DNA of 33,963 nt from an uncultured beta proteobacterium (GTDB lineage Bacteria > Pseudomonadota > Gammaproteobacteria > Burkholderiales > Rhodocyclaceae), in the NCBI GenBank assembly GCA_903910495.1, contig CAIVZW010000855.1, forward strand, positions 1 to 33,963, read 5' to 3'. The notes below the pieces were generated by a model. It was not told the DNA's origin. It searched no databases and was given only the letters and a program-made list of their open reading frames with translations. Positions 9,206 through 18,289 of this stretch are shown in pieces. Position numbers and translations under genes: made by a program. Each line of letters starts with the position of its first letter. Within the stretch, counting starts at the first letter, position 1.

Positions 9206-9739
9206 TTACTTCTTCTTCGTTTCCTTGAGGACAATCACTTCGTCGGAATAACGCACACCCTTACCCTTATAGGGTTCCGGCTTGCGGTAGGCGCGGATTT
9301 CAGCCGCCACCTGTCCAACTTGTTGCTTGTCCACACCCTTGATCACGATCTCGGTCTGGGTCGGCGTTGCGCAACTGACCCCAGCCGGCATCTTGTGTGA
9401 AACCGGATGGGAAAAACCAAGCGTCAGATTAAGCGTATCGCCTTGAGCCTGAGCACGATAACCAACGCCGACAAGGTTGAGCTTGCGTTCAAAGCCCTTG
9501 CTGACCCCGGTGACCATATTGGCAACAATGGCGCGCACCGTGCCGGAAAGCGCACCAGAATTGGCAACGCCTTCAACGGCCTTGCACAACAGGGTGCCAT
9601 TTTCCATTTCAACCTTGACCGCAGGATTGGCAGCAAATTCGATTGCTCCCAACGGCCCCTTGACCGATATCACTTCCGCACTCAGGGCAACATCAACGCC
9701 CTGGGGCAGAACAATTGGATTCTTAGCAACGCGGGACAT
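9206..9739 (-). CDS. rplF: 50S ribosomal protein L6
   Basis: L6 (177 aa) lies near the sarcin-ricin loop and the stalk base. Two tandem L6 repeats are visible: an N-terminal one starting [17 protein letters not shown], and a C-terminal one with the 23S-binding region [20 protein letters not shown]. The length equals that of E. coli L6. The spacing to rpsH (9 bp) and rplR (10 bp) indicates one polycistronic unit. Confidence 0.98.
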   Translation of the reverse strand: MSRVAKNPIVLPQGVDVALSAEVISVKGPLGAIEFAANPAVKVEMENGTLLCKAVEGVANSGALSGTVRAIVANMVTGVSKGFERKLNLVGVGYRAQAQGDTLNLTLGFSHPVSHKMPAGVSCATPTQTEIVIKGVDKQQVGQVAAEIRAYRKPEPYKGKGVRYSDEVIVLKETKKK

Positions 9740-9748
9740 AGTCTCCCC

Positions 9749-10144
9749 TTACGCGACGATGCACAGCACTTCGCCGCCGGTATTACTGGCGCGGGCTTTG
9801 CGGTCGGTCATTACACCCTTGGGCGTGGAAACAATCGCCACACCAAGGCCGTTCATAACGCGCGGAAGATTATCAGCGCCTTTGTAAATACGCAGACCCG
9901 GTTTCGAAACGCGATCAATGCGCTCGATGACCGGACGGCCGGCGTAATACTTCAGTCCAATTTCAAGGGTCGGTTTTCCGTCGTTCTCGCGAACAGCGAA
10001 ATCCTCGACATAACCCTCATCCTTCAGCACTTTGACAATGGCCACTTTGACCTTCGAAGATGGCATGGCGACTGACGCCTTGTTTGCCATCTGGGCATTG
10101 CGGATGCGGGTCAGCATATCGCTGATCGGATCGCTCATACTCAT
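9749..10144 (-). CDS. rpsH: 30S ribosomal protein S8
   Basis: S8 (131 aa) binds helix 21 of 16S rRNA and, in E. coli, represses the spc operon by binding the rplE start region. [18 protein letters not shown] and the C-terminal [22 protein letters not shown] are characteristic. The first ATG (10144) is favoured because AGGAG lies eight bases upstream. The gene is 15 bp after rpsN. Confidence 0.98.
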   Translation of the reverse strand: MSMSDPISDMLTRIRNAQMANKASVAMPSSKVKVAIVKVLKDEGYVEDFAVRENDGKPTLEIGLKYYAGRPVIERIDRVSKPGLRIYKGADNLPRVMNGLGVAIVSTPKGVMTDRKARASNTGGEVLCIVA

Positions 10145-10159
10145 ATCGTTCTCTCCTGC

Positions 10160-10465
10160 TTACCAGCTGGCCTTGGTCATACCGGGAACTTCGCCACGCA
10201 TGACGAAATCACGCAACTTGCTTCGACCCAAACCGAACTTGCGATAAACGCCACGCGGACGACCCGTCAGCTTGCAGCGGTTACGCAGACGAACCGGGCT
10301 AGAGTTACGGGGAAGCCCCTGAAACTTCAGACGAGCCGCAAAACGCTCTTCGTCTGACCGACTCCCGTCATTAACGATAGCCAGCAACTCGGTACGCTTT
10401 GCGGCGTATTTTTCGATCATCTTGCGCCGCTTTTCATTGCGGTTAATCAGTGCAAGTTTCGCCAT
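10160..10465 (-). CDS. rpsN: 30S ribosomal protein S14, zinc-free form
   Basis: S14 (101 aa) sits in the 30S head. This is the long form without the CXXC zinc motifs, in contrast to the zinc-type S4 and L36 in the same window. The frame is open to 10513, but [14 protein letters not shown] is the family start, giving ATG 10465 and a length equal to E. coli S14. The C-terminal [19 protein letters not shown] is diagnostic. It starts seven bases after rplE. Confidence 0.98.
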   Translation of the reverse strand: MAKLALINRNEKRRKMIEKYAAKRTELLAIVNDGSRSDEERFAARLKFQGLPRNSSPVRLRNRCKLTGRPRGVYRKFGLGRSKLRDFVMRGEVPGMTKASW

Positions 10466-10472
10466 TTTCGCC

Positions 10473-11012
10473 TCAGTTCTTGAACGGAAATTTGAAGGCG
10501 CCGAGCAGTGCACGCGCTTCGTCGTCAGTCTTGGCGGTGGTGGTAACGCTAATGTTCATACCACGCAACGCATCGATTTTGTCGTACTCGATTTCCGGGA
10601 AGATGATCTGTTCCTTGACGCCCATGTTGTAATTGCCACGGCCATCAAATCCCTTGCCCGAAATGCCGCGAAAGTCGCGAACACGGGGAAGTGCTACCGT
10701 CACCAGGCGATCGAGAAACTCGAACATGCGCGGACCGCGCAGAGTAACCATGCAGCCGATCGGATAACCGTCACGGATCTTGAAACCGGCAATTGACTTG
10801 CGCGACTTCGTAACCACAGGTTTCTGACCGGCAATCTTGGTCATGTCGCCAAGAGCGTGCTCAAGCACCTTCTTGTCAGCAACCGCCTCGCCCACACCCA
10901 TGTTCAGGGTAATCTTGGTAATGCGCGGCACTTCCATGTTCGACTTGTATCCGAACTTCTTGGTCAGTTCCTGCACTACCGTGTTTTTGTAAAAATCCAG
11001 CAAACGCGCCAT
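10473..11012 (-). CDS. rplE: 50S ribosomal protein L5
   Basis: L5 (179 aa) binds 5S rRNA and forms the bridge from the central protuberance to S13 and the P-site t[23 protein letters not shown], then [15 protein letters not shown], and the late [19 protein letters not shown] are family signatures. In E. coli the start of this gene is the S8 feedback target; I did not find an unambiguous copy of that RNA site by eye. Confidence 0.98.
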   Translation of the reverse strand: MARLLDFYKNTVVQELTKKFGYKSNMEVPRITKITLNMGVGEAVADKKVLEHALGDMTKIAGQKPVVTKSRKSIAGFKIRDGYPIGCMVTLRGPRMFEFLDRLVTVALPRVRDFRGISGKGFDGRGNYNMGVKEQIIFPEIEYDKIDALRGMNISVTTTAKTDDEARALLGAFKFPFKN

Positions 11013-11021
11013 GATCGCTCC

Positions 11022-11339
11022 TTACGCCCCAACCACTGCGCCGCTTGACTTGAAGATACGCACTTTCGTGCCGTCTTCAAGTTGCTTGAAGCCGACGCGA
11101 TCTGCCTTCTGGGTCACCGGGTTGTAGAGCGAAACATTTGAAACGTGGAGCGGCATGTCCTTATCGACAACACCACCAACCACGCCCTTGACCGGGTTTG
11201 GCTTGACGTGCTTCTTGGCGCGATTCACGCCTTCAACCACGACATGTTCAGCATCGACGCGGGTAAGAACCTTCCCGCGTTTGCCCTTATCCTTGCCGGC
11301 GATAACGACGATTTCGTCGCCACTACGAATCTTGTCCAT
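11022..11339 (-). CDS. rplX: 50S ribosomal protein L24
   Basis: L24 (105 aa) is an early assembly initiator at the 5' part of 23S rRNA and lies near the tunnel exit. A KOW motif is clear at the N-terminus ([18 protein letters not shown]), followed by [14 protein letters not shown]. The length is normal. It is 9 bp after rplN and 9 bp before rplE. Confidence 0.98.
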   Translation of the reverse strand: MDKIRSGDEIVVIAGKDKGKRGKVLTRVDAEHVVVEGVNRAKKHVKPNPVKGVVGGVVDKDMPLHVSNVSLYNPVTQKADRVGFKQLEDGTKVRIFKSSGAVVGA

Positions 11340-11348
11340 GGCCGCCCC

Positions 11349-11717
11349 TTACAGTACTTCTGGTGCCAGTGACACGATCTTCATGAACCGCTCACCACGC
11401 AATTCGCGCGTCACCGGCCCAAAGATACGGGTGCCAATTGGCTCCAATTTGTTATTAAGGAGTACCGCCGCGTTATTGTCGAACTTGACCAGCGACCCGT
11501 CCGGACGACGTACGCCTTTGGCAGTGCGAACAACCACTGCGCTATAGACGTCGCCTTTCTTGACGCGAGCGCGCGGCGCGGCATCCTTGATACTTACTTT
11601 GATGATATCGCCAACGCTGGCATAGCGACGCTTGGAGCCGCCCAGCACCTTGATACACATCACTGAACGGGCGCCGGTATTGTCGGCGACGTCCAGAACC
11701 GTCTGCATCTGAATCAT
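11349..11717 (-). CDS. rplN: 50S ribosomal protein L14
   Basis: L14 (122 aa) lies on the subunit interface and contributes bridges to 16S r[23 protein letters not shown] and the terminal [16 protein letters not shown] are full family matches. It is the first gene of the spc group and is preceded by a promoter and a GC-rich leader hairpin, as expected for the classical position of the spc promoter. Confidence 0.98.
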   Translation of the reverse strand: MIQMQTVLDVADNTGARSVMCIKVLGGSKRRYASVGDIIKVSIKDAAPRARVKKGDVYSAVVVRTAKGVRRPDGSLVKFDNNAAVLLNNKLEPIGTRIFGPVTRELRGERFMKIVSLAPEVL

Positions 11718-11774
11718 CTATCTCTCCAACTTATCCCGCTACTGCGGTCAGTCTTGGAACCCGTACGGGAGAAA

Positions 11775-11800
11775 CGCCCAGCCAGAAGATTAGCCGGGCG
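11775..11800 (-). promoter_or_regulatory. Stem-loop in the rplN leader
   Basis: In the minus-strand RNA the two arms (11792-11800 and 11775-11783) form a 9-bp stem with two G-U pairs and an 8-base loop. It lies just downstream of the predicted start site and is followed by only a short U-rich stretch (UUUCUC), so it is more likely a leader or feedback structure than a full terminator. Confidence 0.5.
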
Positions 11801-11813
11801 CGAAAAAAAAGAG

Positions 11814-11841
11814 ATTATAGCCTCTTTTTCAGAAAAGGCAA
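11814..11841 (-). promoter_or_regulatory. Sigma70-type promoter for the spc group
   Basis: TTGCCT (11836-11841) and a consensus TATAAT (11814-11819) are separated by 16 bp on the minus strand. The position, between rpsQ and rplN, is where the E. coli spc promoter lies. The -10 box sits in the loop of a weak inverted repeat (11806-11813 with 11822-11829), and the start site would fall in a T8 run at 11803-11810. Confidence 0.75.
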
Positions 11842-11844
11842 GTT

Positions 11845-12108
11845 TTAAATCGCAACTGCCTTTTCCAGCAGCTTGGTGACAACCCAAGCCTTGGTCTTTG
11901 CCATCGGACGACATTCCTGGATTTCAACCAGATCACCCGATTTCGCTTCATTGTTGTCGTTATGTGCGTGGTATTTGCTCGAACGCACAATAATCTTGTC
12001 GTACATGGGGTGTTTGACACGACGCTCGATGAGGACGGTAACCGTCTTCTCCATCTTGTCGCTCACGACACGGCCGATCAGCGTACGCTTGCTCGTCGTT
12101 TCGCTCAT
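11845..12108 (-). CDS. rpsQ: 30S ribosomal protein S17
   Basis: S17 (87 aa) is an OB-fold primary 16S rRNA binder. The family core [20 protein letters not shown] is followed by [19 protein letters not shown] and [18 protein letters not shown]. Its ATG overlaps the rpmC stop codon in ATGA, so the two are translationally coupled. It is the last gene of the S10 group. Confidence 0.98.
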   Translation of the reverse strand: MSETTSKRTLIGRVVSDKMEKTVTVLIERRVKHPMYDKIIVRSSKYHAHNDNNEAKSGDLVEIQECRPMAKTKAWVVTKLLEKAVAI

Positions 12109-12299
12109 TGTTGTACCGCCTTTTCACGTAGAAGGGTGCGCACACGCGCGATGTCGCGACGCACCTTGCCGATCTGGCTGTGGTTGCTCAATTGCTGCGT
12201 CGCAATCTGCATGCGCAGGCCAAATTGCGCCTTCAGCAGATCCAACAACTCCTTGTTCAGTTCGTCGGCGCTTTTTGCCCTGAGTTCACTTGCTTTCAT
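12105..12299 (-). CDS. rpmC: 50S ribosomal protein L29
   Basis: L29 (64 aa) is a two-helix protein at the tunnel exit near L23, where SRP and trigger factor dock. The sequence [20 protein letters not shown] with a basic second helix fits the family. A GTG two codons upstream (12305) opens the same frame, but the ATG at 12299 has AGGG five bases upstream and gives the usual MKASELR start. It overlaps rpsQ by four bases. Confidence 0.96.
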   Translation of the reverse strand: MKASELRAKSADELNKELLDLLKAQFGLRMQIATQQLSNHSQIGKVRRDIARVRTLLREKAVQQ

Positions 12300-12301
12300 G
12301 T

Positions 12302-12715
12302 TCACCCTACCATTCGCGTAACAAAAGCCGTCGGGATCGGGAGCTTGGCCGCAGCGAGTGCAAAGGCTTCACGAGCCAGCACTTCATCAACGCCATCCAT
12401 CTCGTACAGCACCTTGCCCGGCTGAATTTCAGCCACGTAGTATTCCGGATTGCCCTTGCCGTTACCCATGCGCACTTCGGCCGGTTTCTTGGAAATCGGT
12501 TTGTCAGGGAAAATGCGGATCCAGATCCGCCCACCGCGCTTGATGTGACGCGTCATGGCACGCCGTGCCGCTTCAATCTGGCGCGCTGTCAGACGACCAC
12601 GGCCAATTGCCTTGAGCCCGAACTCGCCAAAACTCACCTTGGCGCCACGCGTCGCCAGGCCGGTATTCCGACCTTTCTGCTCCTTGCGGTACTTTCTTCT
12701 AGTTGGCTGCAGCAT
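12302..12715 (-). CDS. rplP: 50S ribosomal protein L16
   Basis: L16 (137 aa) organises the A-site tRNA binding region and the peptidyl transferase neighbourhood. [17 protein letters not shown], then [20 protein letters not shown] and [10 protein letters not shown] are diagnostic. Arg82 in VRMGNGKG corresponds to the arginine hydroxylated in E. coli L16. Its first 17 bases overlap the end of rpsC, so it must be coupled to S3 translation. Confidence 0.98.
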   Translation of the reverse strand: MLQPTRRKYRKEQKGRNTGLATRGAKVSFGEFGLKAIGRGRLTARQIEAARRAMTRHIKRGGRIWIRIFPDKPISKKPAEVRMGNGKGNPEYYVAEIQPGKVLYEMDGVDEVLAREAFALAAAKLPIPTAFVTRMVG

Positions 12716-13565
12716 CAGTCGTTCCTGCCTTTCTCACTCGTTTTGCCGGCGCCTTGCCTTCAGGAACTACGGCAGCTTCGCTATTCACTGCCTCGGGCTG
12801 AACCTCTGCCTTGGCCTTTATAGTGCGGCTCTTGGGCTTCTCGGCCACATCTGCAGCAGGCTTGGCAATGCGGCGCGGTTTGCGCGCCTGTTCGTCAGCC
12901 GCAAGAGCCTCGGGAACGACCGCCGGCTGTTCATTACGATTCAGGATCTCGCCCTTGAAAACCCACACCTTGACCCCGATGATGCCGTAGGTTGTCAAGG
13001 CTTCGGAGGTGGCGTAATCAATGTCGGCACGAAGCGTATGCAAGGGCACGCGGCCTTCACGATACCACTCGCGGCGCGCAATTTCAGCGCCGTTCAAACG
13101 GCCCGAACTCATGATCTTGATACCCTGGGCACCCAGACGCATGGCGTTTTGCATCGCCCGCTTCATGGCGCGGCGGAACATGATGCGCTTTTCAAGCTGT
13201 TGCGTGATTGAATCAGCGATCAACTGGGCATCCAGCTCTGGTTTGCGAATTTCTTCGATACTGACATGAACCGGAACGCCCATGATCTTTTGCAGAGCCG
13301 CGCGCAGATGATCGATTTCCTCGCCTTTTTTGCCGATAACCACTCCGGGGCGTGCAGAATACACCGTAACGCGGGCATTCTTTGCCGGACGCTCGATCAG
13401 TACTCGACCCACGGAAGCATGCTTCAGCTTGGCCTTGAGGTAATCACGAACCTGGACATCCTCATTGAGCATACCCGCGAAGTTCTTGCTGTTGGCGTAC
13501 CAACGCGAAGACCAGTCACGAGTGACAGCCAGGCGAAAACCAGTCGGATGAATCTTCTGTCCCAT
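12699..13565 (-). CDS. rpsC: 30S ribosomal protein S3 with long C-terminal tail
   Basis: S3 (288 aa) guards the mRNA entry tunnel with S4 and S5 and contributes to helicase activity. The N-terminal domain begins [18 protein letters not shown], a KH domain carries GKKG at 78-81, and the C-terminal S3 domain runs to about 211 ([12 protein letters not shown]). After this comes a tail of about 77 residues rich in Ala, Lys, Pro and Glu; E. coli S3 is 233 aa in all. The tail is in frame, ends at TAG and overlaps rplP by 17 bp, so it does not look like an assembly error. Confidence 0.97.
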   Translation of the reverse strand: MGQKIHPTGFRLAVTRDWSSRWYANSKNFAGMLNEDVQVRDYLKAKLKHASVGRVLIERPAKNARVTVYSARPGVVIGKKGEEIDHLRAALQKIMGVPVHVSIEEIRKPELDAQLIADSITQQLEKRIMFRRAMKRAMQNAMRLGAQGIKIMSSGRLNGAEIARREWYREGRVPLHTLRADIDYATSEALTTYGIIGVKVWVFKGEILNRNEQPAVVPEALAADEQARKPRRIAKPAADVAEKPKSRTIKAKAEVQPEAVNSEAAVVPEGKAPAKRVRKAGTTDAAAN

Positions 13566-13574
13566 TGTTCTTCC

Positions 13575-13904
13575 TCAGTTTCCGACGGTCAGGAAAATGT
13601 GGCAGGTCGGCTTGATGATCCGATTGCCACGCCCCTTGGCCCGCGCGGTAAAGCGCTTGAGCACCATGCCCTTTTCAACGAAGATGGTTTTCACCTTCAA
13701 TTCGTCGATATCAGCCCCATCGTTATGTTCGGCATTGGCAATCGCCGATTCAAGCACCTTTTTAATGATTCCAGCACCTTTCTTCGGGCTGAATGTCAGG
13801 ATGCTGAGCGCCTTATCAACCGGCAAACCGCGGATCTGGTCGGCTACCAGTCGACCTTTTTGGTCTGACAGCCGAACGCCGCGCAAAATAGCACGAGTTT
13901 CCAT
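13575..13904 (-). CDS. rplV: 50S ribosomal protein L22
   Basis: L22 (109 aa) extends a beta-hairpin into the exit tunnel at the constriction, where family mutations give macrolide resistance. [18 protein letters not shown] and [10 protein letters not shown] are diagnostic. An ATG two codons earlier (13910) is directly against the AAAGGA site; the ATG at 13904 is six bases away from it and gives the typical [13 protein letters not shown], so I prefer it. It lies 10 bp after rpsS. Confidence 0.96.
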   Translation of the reverse strand: METRAILRGVRLSDQKGRLVADQIRGLPVDKALSILTFSPKKGAGIIKKVLESAIANAEHNDGADIDELKVKTIFVEKGMVLKRFTARAKGRGNRIIKPTCHIFLTVGN

Positions 13905-13914
13905 ATCCATTCCT

Positions 13915-14193
13915 TTACTTCGCCTTTGCCTTCTTGCCGGAGGTGTGACCTCTGAAGGTGCGGGTCAGGGAAAACTCGCCGAGCTTGTGGCCGACCATGT
14001 TTTCAGTGACATACACCGGGATGTGCTGCTTGCCGTTATGTACGGCGATGGTCAGACCGACGAAGTCCGGCAGCACCGTCGAGCGGCGCGACCACGTCTT
14101 GATCGGACGCTTGTCGCTGGTGGCACGTACAGCGCCGATTTTCTTGATCAGATGGGCATCGACAAACGGGCCCTTTTTTACGGAACGTCCCAT
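13915..14193 (-). CDS. rpsS: 30S ribosomal protein S19
   Basis: S19 (92 aa) forms a complex with S13 in the 30S head near the A-site t[22 protein letters not shown] and [16 protein letters not shown] are full family signatures with normal length. It is 13 bp after rplB and 10 bp before rplV. Confidence 0.98.
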   Translation of the reverse strand: MGRSVKKGPFVDAHLIKKIGAVRATSDKRPIKTWSRRSTVLPDFVGLTIAVHNGKQHIPVYVTENMVGHKLGEFSLTRTFRGHTSGKKAKAK

Positions 14194-14206
14194 AGTTCTC
14201 TATCCC

Positions 14207-15034
14207 TTAGCGTTTGTGACGGCGCTGCACGATCATTGCGGTCGTGCGCTTGTTGGTGCGAGTGCGATAGCCCTTGGTCTTGGTACCCCACGGGCTGACC
14301 GGATGCATACCTGCCGCCGTTTTACCTTCACCACCACCGTGTGGGTGATCAACCGGGTTCATTACCACACCGCGTACGGTCGGACGAATACCGCGCCAGC
14401 GATTCGCACCGGCCTTGCCGATCGAACGCAGGCTGTGTTCCTCGTTACCCACTTCACCGATCGTTGCCCGGCACTCAACATGCACCCGGCGAATTTCACC
14501 GGAGCGCAAACGTAACTGAGCATAAACACCTTCACGGGCCAGCAATTGAGCCGAAGTTCCAGCAGAGCGAGCCAGTTGAGCCCCTTTGCCAGGAATCATC
14601 TCGATGCAGTGAATCGTCGTTCCCACCGGGATATTGCGAATCGGAAGTGCATTACCCGACTTGATCGGCGCCTCGGCGCCACTGACGATCTGCTGGCCGA
14701 CAACCATGCCCTTCGGCGCAATGACGTAACGGCGCTCGCCATCTGCATAGAGGAGCAAGGCGATGTTGGCCGTACGATTCGGATCGTATTCAAGACGCTC
14801 GACCTTGGCCGGGATACCATCCTTGTTGCGCTTGAAATCAACCATGCGGTAATGCTGCTTGTGACCGCCACCCTGGTGACGCGTCGTAATGTGGCCATTG
14901 TTGTTGCGCCCGGCCTTTTTCGACTGGGACTCAACCAGACCGGCAAAAGGCGCGCCTTTGTGCAGGTTTGGATTGACCACCTTGACTACGGCACGACGGC
15001 CAGGTGACGTCGGCTTGACTTTGACGAGTGCCAT
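14207..15034 (-). CDS. rplB: 50S ribosomal protein L2
   Basis: L2 (275 aa) is a core large-subunit protein needed for subunit association and peptidyl transferase assembly. The N-terminal [19 protein letters not shown] and the C-terminal [10 protein letters not shown] block with its functionally important histidine are present. Its ATG shares one base with the rplW stop (TAATG), so the genes are coupled. Confidence 0.99.
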   Translation of the reverse strand: MALVKVKPTSPGRRAVVKVVNPNLHKGAPFAGLVESQSKKAGRNNNGHITTRHQGGGHKQHYRMVDFKRNKDGIPAKVERLEYDPNRTANIALLLYADGERRYVIAPKGMVVGQQIVSGAEAPIKSGNALPIRNIPVGTTIHCIEMIPGKGAQLARSAGTSAQLLAREGVYAQLRLRSGEIRRVHVECRATIGEVGNEEHSLRSIGKAGANRWRGIRPTVRGVVMNPVDHPHGGGEGKTAAGMHPVSPWGTKTKGYRTRTNKRTTAMIVQRRHKR

Positions 15035-15336
15035 TACGCAGCCCCCCCATCGACGAAATTGATTTCCTGGCCAGCCTTCAGACAGACATAAGCCTTCTTC
15101 CAGTTCTTGCGGCTACCCATGAAACGGCCAAATTTCTTATGCTTGCCTTTGACCACGGCAATCTGCACCGACTCGACGGAAACCTTGAACAGCAACTCGA
15201 CGGCCGCCTTGACTTCCGGCTTGGTCGCATCAGAGGCAACGCGGAAGATCACCTGTTCGTGCTTGTCAGCCACGTAAGTCGCCTTTTCGGAGATCTGCGG
15301 CGCAAGCAATACTTGCATCAGACGTTGTTGGTTCAT
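15034..15336 (-). CDS. rplW: 50S ribosomal protein L23
   Basis: L23 (100 aa) is the tunnel-exit docking site for trigger factor and [23 protein letters not shown] and [20 protein letters not shown] fit the family, as does the central RNA-binding loop [17 protein letters not shown]. It overlaps rplD by four bases (ATGA) and rplB by one. Confidence 0.98.
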   Translation of the reverse strand: MNQQRLMQVLLAPQISEKATYVADKHEQVIFRVASDATKPEVKAAVELLFKVSVESVQIAVVKGKHKKFGRFMGSRKNWKKAYVCLKAGQEINFVDGGAA

Positions 15337-15953
15337 CCCAGAATCTCCTCAAACTTGGCGAGGGCGCTCTTGGTCATCAGCACCTTCGGGAAGCGAATCA
15401 GCGACACCGGGTCGGCTTCATTGACTTCGACAACCAGTACGTTGGGCAGGTTACGCGAAGCCAGGAAGACGTTCTCATCCAGGCTGTCGGTAATCACCAG
15501 CACCGAGTCATAACCCATGCCCTTGATCTTCTGGGCAAAAAGCTTGGTCTTCGGAGCATCGACCGAAATGCTGTCGACCACAGCCAGACGGTCTTCGCGC
15601 ACCAGTTGAGAAAGTATCGAGGCCATACCGGCGCGGTACATTTTCTTGTTCAACTTCTGGCTGAAATTCTCGTCCGGCGAATTCGGGAAAATCCGGCCAC
15701 CACCACGCCACAACGGTGATGAGGACATACCGGCACGGGCACGGCCGGTCCCTTTTTGGCGGAACGGCTTCGCGGTCGTGTGATGAACCTGTTCGCGGTC
15801 CTTCTGGGCACGATTGCCGCTGCGTGCATTGGCCTGGTAAGCAACGACAACCTGATGAATCAGCGATTCGTTGTATTCGCGGCCAAACAGCAGGTCAGAG
15901 GCCTGCAAGCGACTGGCTTCCTGACCTTGTTCGTTAATCAGTTTGAGTTCCAT
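15333..15953 (-). CDS. rplD: 50S ribosomal protein L4
   Basis: L4 (206 aa) reaches into the exit tunnel and, in E. coli, represses the S10 operon at both transcription and translation by binding its leader. The tunnel loop [20 protein letters not shown] and the C-terminal domain with [19 protein letters not shown] are clear. It is coupled to rplC by a TAATG junction and overlaps rplW by four bases. A structured leader is found before rplC rather than far upstream. Confidence 0.98.
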   Translation of the reverse strand: MELKLINEQGQEASRLQASDLLFGREYNESLIHQVVVAYQANARSGNRAQKDREQVHHTTAKPFRQKGTGRARAGMSSSPLWRGGGRIFPNSPDENFSQKLNKKMYRAGMASILSQLVREDRLAVVDSISVDAPKTKLFAQKIKGMGYDSVLVITDSLDENVFLASRNLPNVLVVEVNEADPVSLIRFPKVLMTKSALAKFEEILG

Positions 15954-16597
15954 TATGCCCCCGCCTTCACTGCCGGATGCACGATCAGATCCGACCCCTT
16001 GGAGCCGGGCACCGCGCCCTTGACCAACAACAGCTGACGTTCGACATCAACACGAATTACTTCAAGATTCTGCTGAGTACGCTGCACATCACCGAGATGG
16101 CCGGACATTCGCTTGCCCGGAAAAACACGACCCGGATCCTGATTCATGCCAATCGAACCTGGCGCATTGTGTGACACGGAATTGCCGTGCGAAGCGCGTT
16201 GCGATTTGAAGTGGTGACGTTTGATCGCGCCAGCATAACCCTTGCCGATCGTCTGACCGGTCACATCCACCTTCTGACCGACAGCGAAAATGGAAACGCT
16301 GACATGATCACCGGGTTTCAGGGTAGCGAGGTCCTCGGCGGAAACCGGGAACTCCTTAAGCAGGTTGCCTGCCTCGACACCTGCCTTGGCAAGATGACCC
16401 GCCAAGGACTTATTGACACGAGAAGGACGACGCTTGCCAAATGCCACCTGGACGGCCGCATAGCCGTCATTCTCAGGCGTTTTGATCTGGGCGACACGGT
16501 TGTTCGACACATCGAGTACGGTTACCGGGACGGAAGCACCGTCATCGGTAAAAATACGCGTCATGCCGACCTTGCGCCCAACAAGGCCTAGACTCAT
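15953..16597 (-). CDS. rplC: 50S ribosomal protein L3
   Basis: L3 (214 aa) is one of the proteins that initiate large-subunit assembly; its loop reaches the peptidyl transferase centre. [20 protein letters not shown] at the start and [20 protein letters not shown] with the region methylated in E. coli L3 are diagnostic. GAGGAGAATAACC gives a strong ribosome-binding site. A 112-bp spacer with a promoter candidate and two stem-loops separates it from rpsJ. Confidence 0.98.
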   Translation of the reverse strand: MSLGLVGRKVGMTRIFTDDGASVPVTVLDVSNNRVAQIKTPENDGYAAVQVAFGKRRPSRVNKSLAGHLAKAGVEAGNLLKEFPVSAEDLATLKPGDHVSVSIFAVGQKVDVTGQTIGKGYAGAIKRHHFKSQRASHGNSVSHNAPGSIGMNQDPGRVFPGKRMSGHLGDVQRTQQNLEVIRVDVERQLLLVKGAVPGSKGSDLIVHPAVKAGA

Positions 16598-16612
16598 GGT
16601 TATTCTCCTCTA

Positions 16613-16670
16613 GCCGGCTACGATTGGCCGGCGAGTACTACAAGTCAAAATAGGCAGCGTCAACGACGCT
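16613..16670 (-). promoter_or_regulatory. Two stem-loops in the rplC leader
   Basis: Transcribed from the minus strand, the leader contains AGCGTC-loop-GACGCT (16656-16661 with 16665-16670, loop 3 nt) and, closer to rplC, GCCGGC-loop-GCCGGC (16613-16618 with 16627-16632, loop 8 nt). The second ends a few bases before the rplC ribosome-binding site. A feedback operator, for example for L4, is possible but is inference. Confidence 0.5.
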
Positions 16671-16688
16671 ACCCGACGAAAGGCGGCG

Positions 16689-16718
16689 ATTATAGCCGCA
16701 ACAAGGCACTTACTGCAA
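16689..16718 (-). promoter_or_regulatory. Promoter candidate between rpsJ and rplC
   Basis: A consensus TATAAT (16689-16694) lies just after the rpsJ stop on the minus strand. The best -35 is TTGCAG (16713-16718) at 18 bp, matching the consensus only in its first three bases. The -10 is strong and the -35 weak, so activity is plausible but unproven. Confidence 0.5.
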
Positions 16719-17021
16719 CTTAATTTCGACGTCAACCCCGGCCGGCAAATCAAGCTTCATCAGCGCATCGACTGTTTTGTCGGTCGGATCGATGATGTCC
16801 ATCAGCCGCAGGTGGGTCCGTATTTCAAACTGATCGCGCGAACTTTTGTTGACGTGCGGCGAGCGCAGCACGTCAAAACGCTGAATCCGGGTCGGCAGCG
16901 GGACCGGGCCGCGAACAACGGCGCCTGTACGTTTGGCGGTTTCAACAATTTCCTGGGCCGACTGATCGATCAAGCGATAGTCAAAAGCTTTCAGACGGAT
17001 GCGGATTTTCTGGTTTTGCAT
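16710..17021 (-). CDS. rpsJ: 30S ribosomal protein S10 / NusE
   Basis: S10 (103 aa) is a 30S head protein that also acts as NusE, pairing with NusB in antitermination and with NusG to couple transcription to translation. [20 protein letters not shown] and [22 protein letters not shown] are diagnostic. The frame opens at a TTG (17033), but ATG 17021 follows TTTGGAAAACAAT and gives the family start and length. It follows tuf by 54 bp. Confidence 0.98.
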   Translation of the reverse strand: MQNQKIRIRLKAFDYRLIDQSAQEIVETAKRTGAVVRGPVPLPTRIQRFDVLRSPHVNKSSRDQFEIRTHLRLMDIIDPTDKTVDALMKLDLPAGVDVEIKLQ

Positions 17022-17041
17022 ATTGTTTTCCAAAGAGCGAT

Positions 17042-17065
17042 GAGGCAGAGCCGAAGCCCTGCCCC
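17042..17065 (-). promoter_or_regulatory. UUCG-capped stem-loop between tuf and rpsJ
   Basis: In minus-strand RNA a 10-bp stem (two G-U pairs) formed by 17056-17065 and 17042-17051 is capped by a UUCG tetraloop in a C(UUCG)G context, an exceptionally stable hairpin. It is followed by AUCGCUCUUU, not a clean U-tract, so it may attenuate, stabilise the tuf mRNA 3' end, or mark a processing site. Confidence 0.6.
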
Positions 17066-17075
17066 GAAATTAAAA

Positions 17076-18266
<1,191 letters not shown>

Positions 18267-18289
18267 TTAAAGTATCCTCAAAAACGAAA

